Both the position numbers and the translations under genes were made by a program. Below, one piece after another: positions 1-10,732 of a stretch of 64,000 nucleotides of DNA. The stretch covers positions 496,001 through 560,000 of the forward strand of contig JAZGUH010000183.1 in NCBI GenBank assembly GCA_037893225.1, written 5' to 3'. Position 1 is the stretch's first letter, and each line of letters begins with the position of its first letter. The notes beneath the pieces are model-generated. The model worked only from the letters and a program-made list of their open reading frames with translations. It was not told where the DNA came from and searched no databases. This stretch comes from Hippasteria phrygiana (taxonomy: Eukaryota > Echinodermata > Asteroidea > Valvatida > Goniasteridae).

Positions 1-64
1 ATTTATTGCTCCATGCCTGTACAAATTCCCTGGGGTATGACTTGCTTTACTCATTCATAATTGC
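1..64 (+). repeat. Partial monomer at left edge, f5-like with a one-base insertion
   Basis: This is the 3' end of a monomer. It has p185 C, p199 G and the one-G loss that gives GGGGTATGAC, which places it with f5. f5 precedes f1 at most other f1 starts in the left block. An extra A at about position 21 (CCTGTACAAATT instead of CCTGTCAAATT) was seen in no other copy. It may be a private mutation or a base error near a contig or read end. Confidence 0.85.
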
Positions 65-138
65 ATGAAATATCAACCAAATTCAGTAATTTTGACATGT
101 ATGGATAGCTTAGATCTGGCGCTACATGTTGCAATTAT
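57..138 (+). repeat. Nested dyad (inverted repeat) recurring in every monomer
   Basis: Representative copy. ATAATTGCA at 57-65 is the perfect reverse complement of TGCAATTAT at 130-138. ACATGTA at 95-101 is the perfect reverse complement of TACATGT at 123-129. The two right arms abut (123-138), so the pairs nest: an outer 9-bp stem, a 29-nt one-sided bulge, an inner 7-bp stem and a 21-nt loop. Every monomer carries it. The only stem change I noticed is at 5432; p39, p40 and p56 variants fall in the loop and p8, p24 and p27 in the bulge. Whether it ever folds as cruciform or RNA is unknown. Confidence 0.7.
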
Positions 139-296
139 CGGCGGCTTCTTAGAGTTAACACTTGTGGAGAAAATTCAAACCTCGCAATGTTTATTTTCTT
201 CCTGGCCACCATCTGTGTGCAGATTACCGCCTATTTATTGCTCCATGCATGTCAAATTCCCTGGGGTATGGACTTGCTTTACTCATTCATAATTGC
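65..296 (+). repeat. Family f1 type monomer
   Basis: Differs from f3 at p139 T (CTGG for CCGG) and p165-168 GCCT. Copies start at 65, 1224, 1456, 2615, 3774, 4006, 7252, 11195, 13512, 15133, 18148, 19074, 21159 and 24406; 6093 is an f1 with p185 C, probably a hybrid. f1 opens every HOR of the left domain and is absent to the right of 24637. It is the only family found doubled within the 6-mer units. Confidence 0.9.
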
Positions 297-351
297 ATGA
301 AATATCAACCAAATTCAGTAATTTTGACATGTATGGATAGCTTAGATCTGG
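273..351 (+). repeat. Conserved 79-bp block of the monomer (representative copy)
   Basis: The block runs from p209 of one monomer through p55 of the next. No family-defining variant falls in it. The only changes I found are rare: p8 at 16300, p24 in three f9 copies (10964, 17917, 24175), p27 at 63900, p35 at 5432, p39 in two copies (40427, 43914), p40 in two copies (17686, 23944), and single changes at 18826 and 19982. The remaining 153 bp carry all the common variants. This contrast is what would be expected if a protein binds here or if the block is a favoured exchange tract. Neither can be shown from sequence alone. Confidence 0.8.
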
Positions 352-528
352 CGCTACATGTTGCAATTATCGGCGGCTTCTTAGAGTTAACACTTGTGGA
401 GAAAATTCAAACCTCGCAATGTTTATTTTCTTTCCGGCCAACATCTGTGTCCATGTTACCGTCTATTTATTGCTCCATGCATGTCAAATTCCCTGGGGTA
501 TGGACTTGCTTTACTCATTCATAATTGC

Positions 529-760
529 ATGAAATATCAACCAAATTCAGTAATTTTGACATGTATGGATAGCTTAGATCTGGCGCTACATGTTGCAATT
601 ATCGGCGGCTTCTTAGAGTTAACACTTGTGGAGAAAATTCAAACCTCGCAATGTTTATTTTCTTCCCGGCCACCATCTGTGTGCAGATTACCTTTTATTT
701 ATTGCTCCATGCATGTCAAATTCCCTGGGGTATGGACTTGCTTTACTCATTCATAATTGC
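529..760 (+). repeat. Family f3 type monomer (reference haplotype, present throughout)
   Basis: Reference haplotype. The 29 copies start at 529, 1920, 3079, 4470, 5630, 6557, 9108, 16293, 22319, 25566, 26493, 28578, 29740, 31825, 35542, 37403, 37867, 39030, 40890, 41354, 42517, 44609, 47628, 49944, 53195, 55048, 56674, 58535 and 60161. Copies at 25566, 26493 and 29740 share p162 T, a private marker of the 26-30 kb duplications. f3 is abundant in both domains: after f2 on the left, after f16 on the right. Confidence 0.9.
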
Positions 761-992
761 ATGAAATATCAACCAAATTCAGTAATTTTGACATGTATGG
801 ATAGCTTAGATCTGGGGCTACATGTTGCAATTATCGGCGGCTTCTTAGAGTTAACACTTGTGGAGAAAATTCAAACCTCGCAATGTTTATTTTCTTCCCG
901 GCCACCATCTGTGTGCAGATTACCTTTTATTTATTGCTCCATGCATGTCAAATTCCCTGGGGTATGGTCTTGCTTTACTCATTCATAATTGC
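761..992 (+). repeat. Family f4 type monomer
   Basis: Equals f3 with p56 G (GGGGCTA) and p208 T (GGTCTTGC). Copies start at 761, 2152, 3311, 4702, 6789, 9340, 12355, 14670, 16525, 20696, 22551, 25798, 26725 and 29972. The 12355 copy has a C-to-G change at 12531. 19538 keeps p208 T but has p56 C, and 29042 combines an f4 3' half with a CAG insertion; both look like hybrids. f4 normally follows f3 and disappears after 30203. Confidence 0.9.
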
Positions 993-1223
993 ATGAAATA
1001 TCAACCAAATTCAGTAATTTTGACATGTATGGATAGCTTAGATCTGGCGCTACATGTTGCAATTATCTGCGGCTTCTTAGAGTTAAAACTTGTGGAGAAA
1101 ATTCAAACCTCGCAATGTTTATTTTCTTTCCGGCCAACATCTGTGTGCATATTACCTTCTATTTATTGCTCCATGCCTGTCAAATTCCCTGGGGTATGAC
1201 TTGCTTTACTCATTCATAATTGC
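993..1223 (+). repeat. Family f5 type monomer (231 bp)
   Basis: Differs from f3 at p76 T, p137 T, p145 A, p158 T, p167 C and p185 C, with loss of one G near p206 giving 231 bp. Copies at 993, 2384 and 3543 also carry p95 A; those at 5862, 7021, 14902 and 20928 have p95 C. Copies at 13281 and 18843 have p56 G and p76 G, an f4-like 5' end on an f5 3' end. f5 closes the left-domain HORs and directly precedes f1. Confidence 0.88.
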
Positions 1224-1687
1224 ATGAAATATCAACCAAATTCAGTAATTTTGACATGTATGGATAGCTTAGATCTGGCGCTACATGTTGCAATTATCGG
1301 CGGCTTCTTAGAGTTAACACTTGTGGAGAAAATTCAAACCTCGCAATGTTTATTTTCTTCCTGGCCACCATCTGTGTGCAGATTACCGCCTATTTATTGC
1401 TCCATGCATGTCAAATTCCCTGGGGTATGGACTTGCTTTACTCATTCATAATTGCATGAAATATCAACCAAATTCAGTAATTTTGACATGTATGGATAGC
1501 TTAGATCTGGCGCTACATGTTGCAATTATCGGCGGCTTCTTAGAGTTAACACTTGTGGAGAAAATTCAAACCTCGCAATGTTTATTTTCTTCCTGGCCAC
1601 CATCTGTGTGCAGATTACCGCCTATTTATTGCTCCATGCATGTCAAATTCCCTGGGGTATGGACTTGCTTTACTCATTCATAATTGC

Positions 1688-1919
1688 ATGAAATATCAAC
1701 CAAATTCAGTAATTTTGACATGTATGGATAGCTTAGATCTGGCGCTACATGTTGCAATTATCGGCGGCTTCTTAGAGTTAACACTTGTGGAGAAAATTCA
1801 AACCTCGCAATGTTTATTTTCTTTCCGGCCAACATCTGTGTACATGTTACCGTCTATTTATTGCTCCATGCATGTCAAATTCCCTGGGGTATGGACTTGC
1901 TTTACTCATTCATAATTGC
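1688..1919 (+). repeat. Family f2 type monomer
   Basis: Differs from f3 at p137 T, p145 A, p155 A, p158 T, p159 G and p165-168 GTCT. Copies start at 297, 1688, 2847, 4238, 5398, 8180, 8876, 12123, 16061, 22087, 25334, 26261 and 29508. The 297 copy has TCCATG where others have TACATG, and 5398 has the p35 change. Its 3' half is shared by f7, f9, f16 and f17, so f2 may be close to the donor of that haplotype. Not seen after 29739. Confidence 0.88.
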
Positions 1920-2614
1920 ATGAAATATCAACCAAATTCAGTAATTTTGACATGTATGGATAGCTTAGATCTGGCGCTACATGTTGCAATTATCGGCGGC
2001 TTCTTAGAGTTAACACTTGTGGAGAAAATTCAAACCTCGCAATGTTTATTTTCTTCCCGGCCACCATCTGTGTGCAGATTACCTTTTATTTATTGCTCCA
2101 TGCATGTCAAATTCCCTGGGGTATGGACTTGCTTTACTCATTCATAATTGCATGAAATATCAACCAAATTCAGTAATTTTGACATGTATGGATAGCTTAG
2201 ATCTGGGGCTACATGTTGCAATTATCGGCGGCTTCTTAGAGTTAACACTTGTGGAGAAAATTCAAACCTCGCAATGTTTATTTTCTTCCCGGCCACCATC
2301 TGTGTGCAGATTACCTTTTATTTATTGCTCCATGCATGTCAAATTCCCTGGGGTATGGTCTTGCTTTACTCATTCATAATTGCATGAAATATCAACCAAA
2401 TTCAGTAATTTTGACATGTATGGATAGCTTAGATCTGGCGCTACATGTTGCAATTATCTGCGGCTTCTTAGAGTTAAAACTTGTGGAGAAAATTCAAACC
2501 TCGCAATGTTTATTTTCTTTCCGGCCAACATCTGTGTGCATATTACCTTCTATTTATTGCTCCATGCCTGTCAAATTCCCTGGGGTATGACTTGCTTTAC
2601 TCATTCATAATTGC

Positions 2615-5165
2615 ATGAAATATCAACCAAATTCAGTAATTTTGACATGTATGGATAGCTTAGATCTGGCGCTACATGTTGCAATTATCGGCGGCTTCTT
2701 AGAGTTAACACTTGTGGAGAAAATTCAAACCTCGCAATGTTTATTTTCTTCCTGGCCACCATCTGTGTGCAGATTACCGCCTATTTATTGCTCCATGCAT
2801 GTCAAATTCCCTGGGGTATGGACTTGCTTTACTCATTCATAATTGCATGAAATATCAACCAAATTCAGTAATTTTGACATGTATGGATAGCTTAGATCTG
2901 GCGCTACATGTTGCAATTATCGGCGGCTTCTTAGAGTTAACACTTGTGGAGAAAATTCAAACCTCGCAATGTTTATTTTCTTTCCGGCCAACATCTGTGT
3001 ACATGTTACCGTCTATTTATTGCTCCATGCATGTCAAATTCCCTGGGGTATGGACTTGCTTTACTCATTCATAATTGCATGAAATATCAACCAAATTCAG
3101 TAATTTTGACATGTATGGATAGCTTAGATCTGGCGCTACATGTTGCAATTATCGGCGGCTTCTTAGAGTTAACACTTGTGGAGAAAATTCAAACCTCGCA
3201 ATGTTTATTTTCTTCCCGGCCACCATCTGTGTGCAGATTACCTTTTATTTATTGCTCCATGCATGTCAAATTCCCTGGGGTATGGACTTGCTTTACTCAT
3301 TCATAATTGCATGAAATATCAACCAAATTCAGTAATTTTGACATGTATGGATAGCTTAGATCTGGGGCTACATGTTGCAATTATCGGCGGCTTCTTAGAG
3401 TTAACACTTGTGGAGAAAATTCAAACCTCGCAATGTTTATTTTCTTCCCGGCCACCATCTGTGTGCAGATTACCTTTTATTTATTGCTCCATGCATGTCA
3501 AATTCCCTGGGGTATGGTCTTGCTTTACTCATTCATAATTGCATGAAATATCAACCAAATTCAGTAATTTTGACATGTATGGATAGCTTAGATCTGGCGC
3601 TACATGTTGCAATTATCTGCGGCTTCTTAGAGTTAAAACTTGTGGAGAAAATTCAAACCTCGCAATGTTTATTTTCTTTCCGGCTAACATCTGTGTGCAT
3701 ATTACCTTCTATTTATTGCTCCATGCCTGTCAAATTCCCTGGGGTATGACTTGCTTTACTCATTCATAATTGCATGAAATATCAACCAAATTCAGTAATT
3801 TTGACATGTATGGATAGCTTAGATCTGGCGCTACATGTTGCAATTATCGGCGGCTTCTTAGAGTTAACACTTGTGGAGAAAATTCAAACCTCGCAATGTT
3901 TATTTTCTTCCTGGCCACCATCTGTGTGCAGATTACCGCCTATTTATTGCTCCATGCATGTCAAATTCCCTGGGGTATGGACTTGCTTTACTCATTCATA
4001 ATTGCATGAAATATCAACCAAATTCAGTAATTTTGACATGTATGGATAGCTTAGATCTGGCGCTACATGTTGCAATTATCGGCGGCTTCTTAGAGTTAAC
4101 ACTTGTGGAGAAAATTCAAACCTCGCAATGTTTATTTTCTTCCTGGCCACCATCTGTGTGCAGATTACCGCCTATTTATTGCTCCATGCATGTCAAATTC
4201 CCTGGGGTATGGACTTGCTTTACTCATTCATAATTGCATGAAATATCAACCAAATTCAGTAATTTTGACATGTATGGATAGCTTAGATCTGGCGCTACAT
4301 GTTGCAATTATCGGCGGCTTCTTAGAGTTAACACTTGTGGAGAAAATTCAAACCTCGCAATGTTTATTTTCTTTCCGGCCAACATCTGTGTACATGTTAC
4401 CGTCTATTTATTGCTCCATGCATGTCAAATTCCCTGGGGTATGGACTTGCTTTACTCATTCATAATTGCATGAAATATCAACCAAATTCAGTAATTTTGA
4501 CATGTATGGATAGCTTAGATCTGGCGCTACATGTTGCAATTATCGGCGGCTTCTTAGAGTTAACACTTGTGGAGAAAATTCAAACCTCGCAATGTTTATT
4601 TTCTTCCCGGCCACCATCTGTGTGCAGATTACCTTTTATTTATTGCTCCATGCATGTCAAATTCCCTGGGGTATGGACTTGCTTTACTCATTCATAATTG
4701 CATGAAATATCAACCAAATTCAGTAATTTTGACATGTATGGATAGCTTAGATCTGGGGCTACATGTTGCAATTATCGGCGGCTTCTTAGAGTTAACACTT
4801 GTGGAGAAAATTCAAACCTCGCAATGTTTATTTTCTTCCCGGCCACCATCTGTGTGCAGATTACCTTTTATTTATTGCTCCATGCATGTCAAATTCCCTG
4901 GGGTATGGTCTTGCTTTACTCATTCATAATTGCATGAAATATCAACCAAATTCAGTAATTTTGACATGTATGGATAGCTTAGATCTGGCGCTACATGTTG
5001 CAATTATCTGCGGCTTCTTAGAGTTAACACTTGTGGAGAAAATTCAAACCTCGCAATGTTTATTTTCTTCCCGGCCACCATCTGTGTGCAGATTACCTTT
5101 GATTTATTGCTCCATGCCTGTCAAAATCCCTGGGGTATGGACTTGCTTTACTCATTCATAATTGC
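2615..5165 (+). repeat. HOR block A, copy 2: 11-mer, 2,551 bp
   Basis: Order: f1-f2-f3-f4-f5 (2615-3773), then f1-f1-f2-f3-f4 and a hybrid f5/f6 (3774-5165). It matches copy 1 monomer by monomer except the last, where the hybrid replaces f5 and adds one base because it lacks the G loss. The f5 at 3543 has a private CGGCTAAC change. Confidence 0.9.
4934..5165 (+). repeat. Hybrid monomer f5/f6 at the end of block A
   Basis: The 5' part has p76 T (at 5009), found otherwise only in f5. The 3' part has p137 C, p168 G, p185 C and p193 A of f6. It is preceded by f4, as f5 should be, and followed by f7, as f6 should be. The simplest reading is an exchange within this monomer that joined two different HORs. 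The switch lies between 5009 and about 5070. Confidence 0.8.
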
Positions 5166-7251
5166 ATGAAATATCAACCAAATTCAGTAATTTTGACATG
5201 TATGGATAGCTTAGATCTGGGGCTACATGTTGCAATTATCGGCGGCTTCCTAGAGTTAAAACTTGTGGAGAAAATTCAAACCTCGCAATGTTTATTTTCT
5301 TTCCGGCCAACATCTGTGTACATGTTACCGTCTATTTATTGCTCCATGCATGTCAAATTCCCTGGGGTATGGACTTGCTTTACTCATTCATAATTGCATG
5401 AAATATCAACCAAATTCAGTAATTTTGACATTTATGGATAGCTTAGATCTGGCGCTACATGTTGCAATTATCGGCGGCTTCTTAGAGTTAACACTTGTGG
5501 AGAAAATTCAAACCTCGCAATGTTTATTTTCTTTCCGGCCAACATCTGTGTACATGTTACCGTCTATTTATTGCTCCATGCATGTCAAATTCCCTGGGGT
5601 ATGGACTTGCTTTACTCATTCATAATTGCATGAAATATCAACCAAATTCAGTAATTTTGACATGTATGGATAGCTTAGATCTGGCGCTACATGTTGCAAT
5701 TATCGGCGGCTTCTTAGAGTTAACACTTGTGGAGAAAATTCAAACCTCGCAATGTTTATTTTCTTCCCGGCCACCATCTGTGTGCAGATTACCTTTTATT
5801 TATTGCTCCATGCATGTCAAATTCCCTGGGGTATGGACTTGCTTTACTCATTCATAATTGCATGAAATATCAACCAAATTCAGTAATTTTGACATGTATG
5901 GATAGCTTAGATCTGGCGCTACATGTTGCAATTATCTGCGGCTTCTTAGAGTTAACACTTGTGGAGAAAATTCAAACCTCGCAATGTTTATTTTCTTTCC
6001 GGCCAACATCTGTGTGCATATTACCTTCTATTTATTGCTCCATGCCTGTCAAATTCCCTGGGGTATGACTTGCTTTACTCATTCATAATTGCATGAAATA
6101 TCAACCAAATTCAGTAATTTTGACATGTATGGATAGCTTAGATCTGGCGCTACATGTTGCAATTATCGGCGGCTTCTTAGAGTTAACACTTGTGGAGAAA
6201 ATTCAAACCTCGCAATGTTTATTTTCTTCCTGGCCACCATCTGTGTGCAGATTACCGCCTATTTATTGCTCCATGCCTGTCAAATTCCCTGGGGTATGGA
6301 CTTGCTTTACTCATTCATAATTGCATGAAATATCAACCAAATTCAGTAATTTTGACATGTATGGATAGCTTAGATCTGGGGCTACATGTTGCAATTATCG
6401 GCGGCTTCTTAGAGTTAAAACTTGTGGAGAAAATTCAAACCTCGCAATGTTTATTTTCTTTCCGGCCAACATCTGTGTACATGTTACCGTCTATTTATTG
6501 CTCCATGCATGTCAAATTCCCTGGGGTATGGACTTGCTTTACTCATTCATAATTGCATGAAATATCAACCAAATTCAGTAATTTTGACATGTATGGATAG
6601 CTTAGATCTGGCGCTACATGTTGCAATTATCGGCGGCTTCTTAGAGTTAACACTTGTGGAGAAAATTCAAACCTCGCAATGTTTATTTTCTTCCCGGCCA
6701 CCATCTGTGTGCAGATTACCTTTTATTTATTGCTCCATGCATGTCAAATTCCCTGGGGTATGGACTTGCTTTACTCATTCATAATTGCATGAAATATCAA
6801 CCAAATTCAGTAATTTTGACATGTATGGATAGCTTAGATCTGGGGCTACATGTTGCAATTATCGGCGGCTTCTTAGAGTTAACACTTGTGGAGAAAATTC
6901 AAACCTCGCAATGTTTATTTTCTTCCCGGCCACCATCTGTGTGCAGATTACCTTTTATTTATTGCTCCATGCATGTCAAATTCCCTGGGGTATGGTCTTG
7001 CTTTACTCATTCATAATTGCATGAAATATCAACCAAATTCAGTAATTTTGACATGTATGGATAGCTTAGATCTGGCGCTACATGTTGCAATTATCTGCGG
7101 CTTCTTAGAGTTAACACTTGTGGAGAAAATTCAAACCTCGCAATGTTTATTTTCTTTCCGGCCAACATCTGTGTGCATATTACCTTCTATTTATTGCTCC
7201 ATGCCTGTCAAATTCCCTGGGGTATGACTTGCTTTACTCATTCATAATTGC
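5166..7251 (+). repeat. Block B: irregular monomer order, 9 monomers
   Basis: Order: f7-f2-f3-f5-f1(p185 C)-f7 variant-f3-f4-f5. f4 is missing between f3 (5630) and f5 (5862). The f1 at 6093 has an f12-like 3' end. The f7-like monomer at 6325 lacks p85 C. These departures fit several overlapping exchange events joining block A material to the f6-f7-f2 HOR. Confidence 0.82.
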
Positions 7252-8643
7252 ATGAAATATCAACCAAATTCAGTAATTTTGACATGTATGGATAGCTTAG
7301 ATCTGGCGCTACATGTTGCAATTATCGGCGGCTTCTTAGAGTTAACACTTGTGGAGAAAATTCAAACCTCGCAATGTTTATTTTCTTCCTGGCCACCATC
7401 TGTGTGCAGATTACCGCCTATTTATTGCTCCATGCATGTCAAATTCCCTGGGGTATGGACTTGCTTTACTCATTCATAATTGCATGAAATATCAACCAAA
7501 TTCAGTAATTTTGACATGTATGGATAGCTTAGATCTGGCGCTACATGTTGCAATTATCGGCGGCTTCTTAGAGTTAACACTTGTGGAGAAAATTCAAACC
7601 TCGCAATGTTTATTTTCTTCCCGGCCACCATCTGTGTGCAGTTTACCTTTCATTTATTGCTCCATGCCTGTCAAATTCCCTGGGGTATGGACTTGCTTTA
7701 CTCATTCATAATTGCATGAAATATCAACCAAATTCAGTAATTTTGACATGTATGGATAGCTTAGATCTGGCGCTACATGTTGCAATTATCGGCGGCTTCT
7801 TAGAGTTAACACTTGTGGAGAAAATTCAAACATCGCAATGTTTATTTTCTTCCCGGCCACCATCTGTGTGCAGATTACCTTTGATTTATTGCTCCATGCC
7901 TGTCAAAATCCCTGGGGTATGGACTTGCTTTACTCATTCATAATTGCATGAAATATCAACCAAATTCAGTAATTTTGACATGTATGGATAGCTTAGATCT
8001 GGGGCTACATGTTGCAATTATCGGCGGCTTCCTAGAGTTAAAACTTGTGGAGAAAATTCAAACCTCGCAATGTTTATTTTCTTTCCGGCCAACATCTGTG
8101 TACATGTTACCTTTTATTTATTGCTCCATGCATGTCAAATTCCCTGGGGTATGGACTTGCTTTACTCATTCATAATTGCATGAAATATCAACCAAATTCA
8201 GTAATTTTGACATGTATGGATAGCTTAGATCTGGCGCTACATGTTGCAATTATCGGCGGCTTCTTAGAGTTAACACTTGTGGAGAAAATTCAAACCTCGC
8301 AATGTTTATTTTCTTTCCGGCCAACATCTGTGTACATGTTACCGTCTATTTATTGCTCCATGCATGTCAAATTCCCTGGGGTATGGACTTGCTTTACTCA
8401 TTCATAATTGCATGAAATATCAACCAAATTCAGTAATTTTGACATGTATGGATAGCTTAGATCTGGCGCTACATGTTGCAATTATCGGCGGCTTCTTAGA
8501 GTTAACACTTGTGGAGAAAATTCAAACATCGCAATGTTTATTTTCTTCCCGGCCACCATCTGTGTGCAGATTACCTTTGATTTATTGCTCCATGCCTGTC
8601 AAAATCCCTGGGGTATGGACTTGCTTTACTCATTCATAATTGC

Positions 8644-8875
8644 ATGAAATATCAACCAAATTCAGTAATTTTGACATGTATGGATAGCTTAGATCTGGGG
8701 CTACATGTTGCAATTATCGGCGGCTTCCTAGAGTTAAAACTTGTGGAGAAAATTCAAACCTCGCAATGTTTATTTTCTTTCCGGCCAACATCTGTGTACA
8801 TGTTACCGTCTATTTATTGCTCCATGCATGTCAAATTCCCTGGGGTATGGACTTGCTTTACTCATTCATAATTGC
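8644..8875 (+). repeat. Family f7 type monomer
   Basis: Combines p56 G, p85 C (CTTCCTAG) and p95 A with an f2-type 3' half. Copies start at 5166, 7948, 8644, 11891, 15829, 21855 and 25102. The 7948 copy has p165-167 TTT instead of GTC, so its 3' end is recombined. 6325 has p56 G and p95 A but lacks p85 C. f7 follows f6 and precedes f2 in nearly all cases and is absent after 25333. Confidence 0.88.
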
Positions 8876-9571
8876 ATGAAATATCAACCAAATTCAGTAA
8901 TTTTGACATGTATGGATAGCTTAGATCTGGCGCTACATGTTGCAATTATCGGCGGCTTCTTAGAGTTAACACTTGTGGAGAAAATTCAAACCTCGCAATG
9001 TTTATTTTCTTTCCGGCCAACATCTGTGTACATGTTACCGTCTATTTATTGCTCCATGCATGTCAAATTCCCTGGGGTATGGACTTGCTTTACTCATTCA
9101 TAATTGCATGAAATATCAACCAAATTCAGTAATTTTGACATGTATGGATAGCTTAGATCTGGCGCTACATGTTGCAATTATCGGCGGCTTCTTAGAGTTA
9201 ACACTTGTGGAGAAAATTCAAACCTCGCAATGTTTATTTTCTTCCCGGCCACCATCTGTGTGCAGATTACCTTTTATTTATTGCTCCATGCATGTCAAAT
9301 TCCCTGGGGTATGGACTTGCTTTACTCATTCATAATTGCATGAAATATCAACCAAATTCAGTAATTTTGACATGTATGGATAGCTTAGATCTGGGGCTAC
9401 ATGTTGCAATTATCGGCGGCTTCTTAGAGTTAACACTTGTGGAGAAAATTCAAACCTCGCAATGTTTATTTTCTTCCCGGCCACCATCTGTGTGCAGATT
9501 ACCTTTTATTTATTGCTCCATGCATGTCAAATTCCCTGGGGTATGGTCTTGCTTTACTCATTCATAATTGC

Positions 9572-9802
9572 ATGAAATATCAACCAAATTCAGTAATTTT
9601 GACATGTATGGATAGCTTAGATCTGGCGCTACATGTTGCAATTATCGGCGGCTTCTTAGAGTTAAAACTTGTGGAGAAAATTCAAACCTCGCAATGTTTA
9701 TTTTCTTTCCGGCCAACATCTGTGTACATGTTACCGTCTATTTATTGCTCCATGCATGTCAAATTCCCTAGGGTATGACTTGCTTTACTCATTCATAATT
9801 GC
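9572..9802 (+). repeat. Family f9 type monomer (231 bp, CCCTAGGG)
   Basis: Has p95 A, an f2-type 3' half, p199 A and loss of one G near p206. p199 A creates CCCTAGGG, an 8-bp palindrome containing CCTAGG. It is the commonest family, with 31 copies from 9572 to 63180 counting variants. 10964, 17917 and 24175 share p24 T. 29277 has a C at 29394. 13976, 55747, 59234 and 61558 have p95 C and look like hybrids. None occurs before 9572. Confidence 0.88.
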
Positions 9803-10037
9803 ATGAAATATCAACCAAATTCAGTAATTTTGACATGTATGGATAGCTTAGATCTGGCGCTACATGTTGCAATTATCGGCGGCAGCTTCTTAGAGTTAAC
9901 ACTTGTGGAGAAAATTCAAACCTCGCAATGTTTATTTTCTTCCCGGCCACCATCTGTGTGCAGATTACCTTCTATTTATTGCTCCATGCCTGTCAAAATC
10001 CCTGGGGTATGGACTTGCTTTACTCATTCATAATTGC
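9803..10037 (+). repeat. Family f10 type monomer (235 bp, CAG insertion)
   Basis: Carries a 3-bp insertion after p80 (GGCAGCTTC for GGCTTC), p167 C, p185 C and p193 A. Copies start at 9803, 16988, 23014, 32524, 36241, 39729, 43216, 45308, 50643, 55512, 57373, 58999 and 60860. In the left domain it lies between two f9 copies. In the right domain it usually follows f18, the only other family with the insertion. Confidence 0.9.
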
Positions 10038-10268
10038 ATGAAATATCAACCAAATTCAGTAATTTTGACATGTATGGATAGCTTAGATCTGGCGCTACAT
10101 GTTGCAATTATCGGCGGCTTCTTAGAGTTAAAACTTGTGGAGAAAATTCAAACCTCGCAATGTTTATTTTCTTTCCGGCCAACATCTGTGTACATGTTAC
10201 CGTCTATTTATTGCTCCATGCATGTCAAATTCCCTAGGGTATGACTTGCTTTACTCATTCATAATTGC

Positions 10269-10500
10269 ATGAAATATCAACCAAATTCAGTAATTTTGAC
10301 ATGTATGGATAGCTTAGATCTGGCGCTACATGTTGCAATTATCGGCGGCTTCTTAGAGTTAACATTTGTGGAGAAAATTCAAACCTCGCAATGTTTATTT
10401 TCTTCCCGGCCACCATCTGTGTGCAGATTACCTTTTATTTATTGCTCCATGCCTGTCAAATTCCCTGGGGTATGGACTTGCTTTACTCATTCATAATTGC
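10269..10500 (+). repeat. Family f11 type monomer
   Basis: Differs from f3 at p97 T (ACATTTGTGG) and p185 C. There are 27 copies, only two of them before 28 kb (10269, 23480). It then becomes the usual monomer preceding f16: 16 of 17 f16 copies follow an f11. 33916 has p185 A. 47164 and 52731 have p139 T and look like f15/f11 hybrids. The only f11-f11 neighbour pair is 57839/58071, at a duplication junction. Confidence 0.88.
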
Positions 10501-10732
10501 ATGAAATATCAACCAAATTCAGTAATTTTGACATGTATGGATAGCTTAGATCTGGCGCTACATGTTGCAATTATCGGCGGCTTCTTAGAGTTAACACTTG
10601 TGGAGAAAATTCAAACCTCGCAATGTTTATTTTCTTCCCGGCCACCATCTGTGTGCAGATTACCTTTTATTTATTGCTCCATGCCTGTCAAATTCCCTGG
10701 GGTATGGACTTGCTTTACTCATTCATAATTGC
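10501..10732 (+). repeat. Family f12 type monomer
   Basis: Equals f3 with p185 C (CATGCCTG for CATGCATG). Copies start at 10501, 33222, 34380, 46006, 48322, 51573, 53889 and 62716. Copies at 17454 and 23712 share p164 T, marking them as duplicates of each other. 36476 and 50878 have p95 A and appear to be hybrids with an f9 5' end. Confidence 0.85.

Larger units (their letters stand above)
65..2614 (+). repeat. HOR block A, copy 1: 11-mer, 2,550 bp
   Basis: Monomer order: f1-f2-f3-f4-f5 (65-1223), then f1-f1-f2-f3-f4-f5 (1224-2614). The 5-mer plus 6-mer pattern recurs at 2615, so the true period is 11 monomers, not 5. The 5-mer and 6-mer differ only by the doubled f1. Confidence 0.9.
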
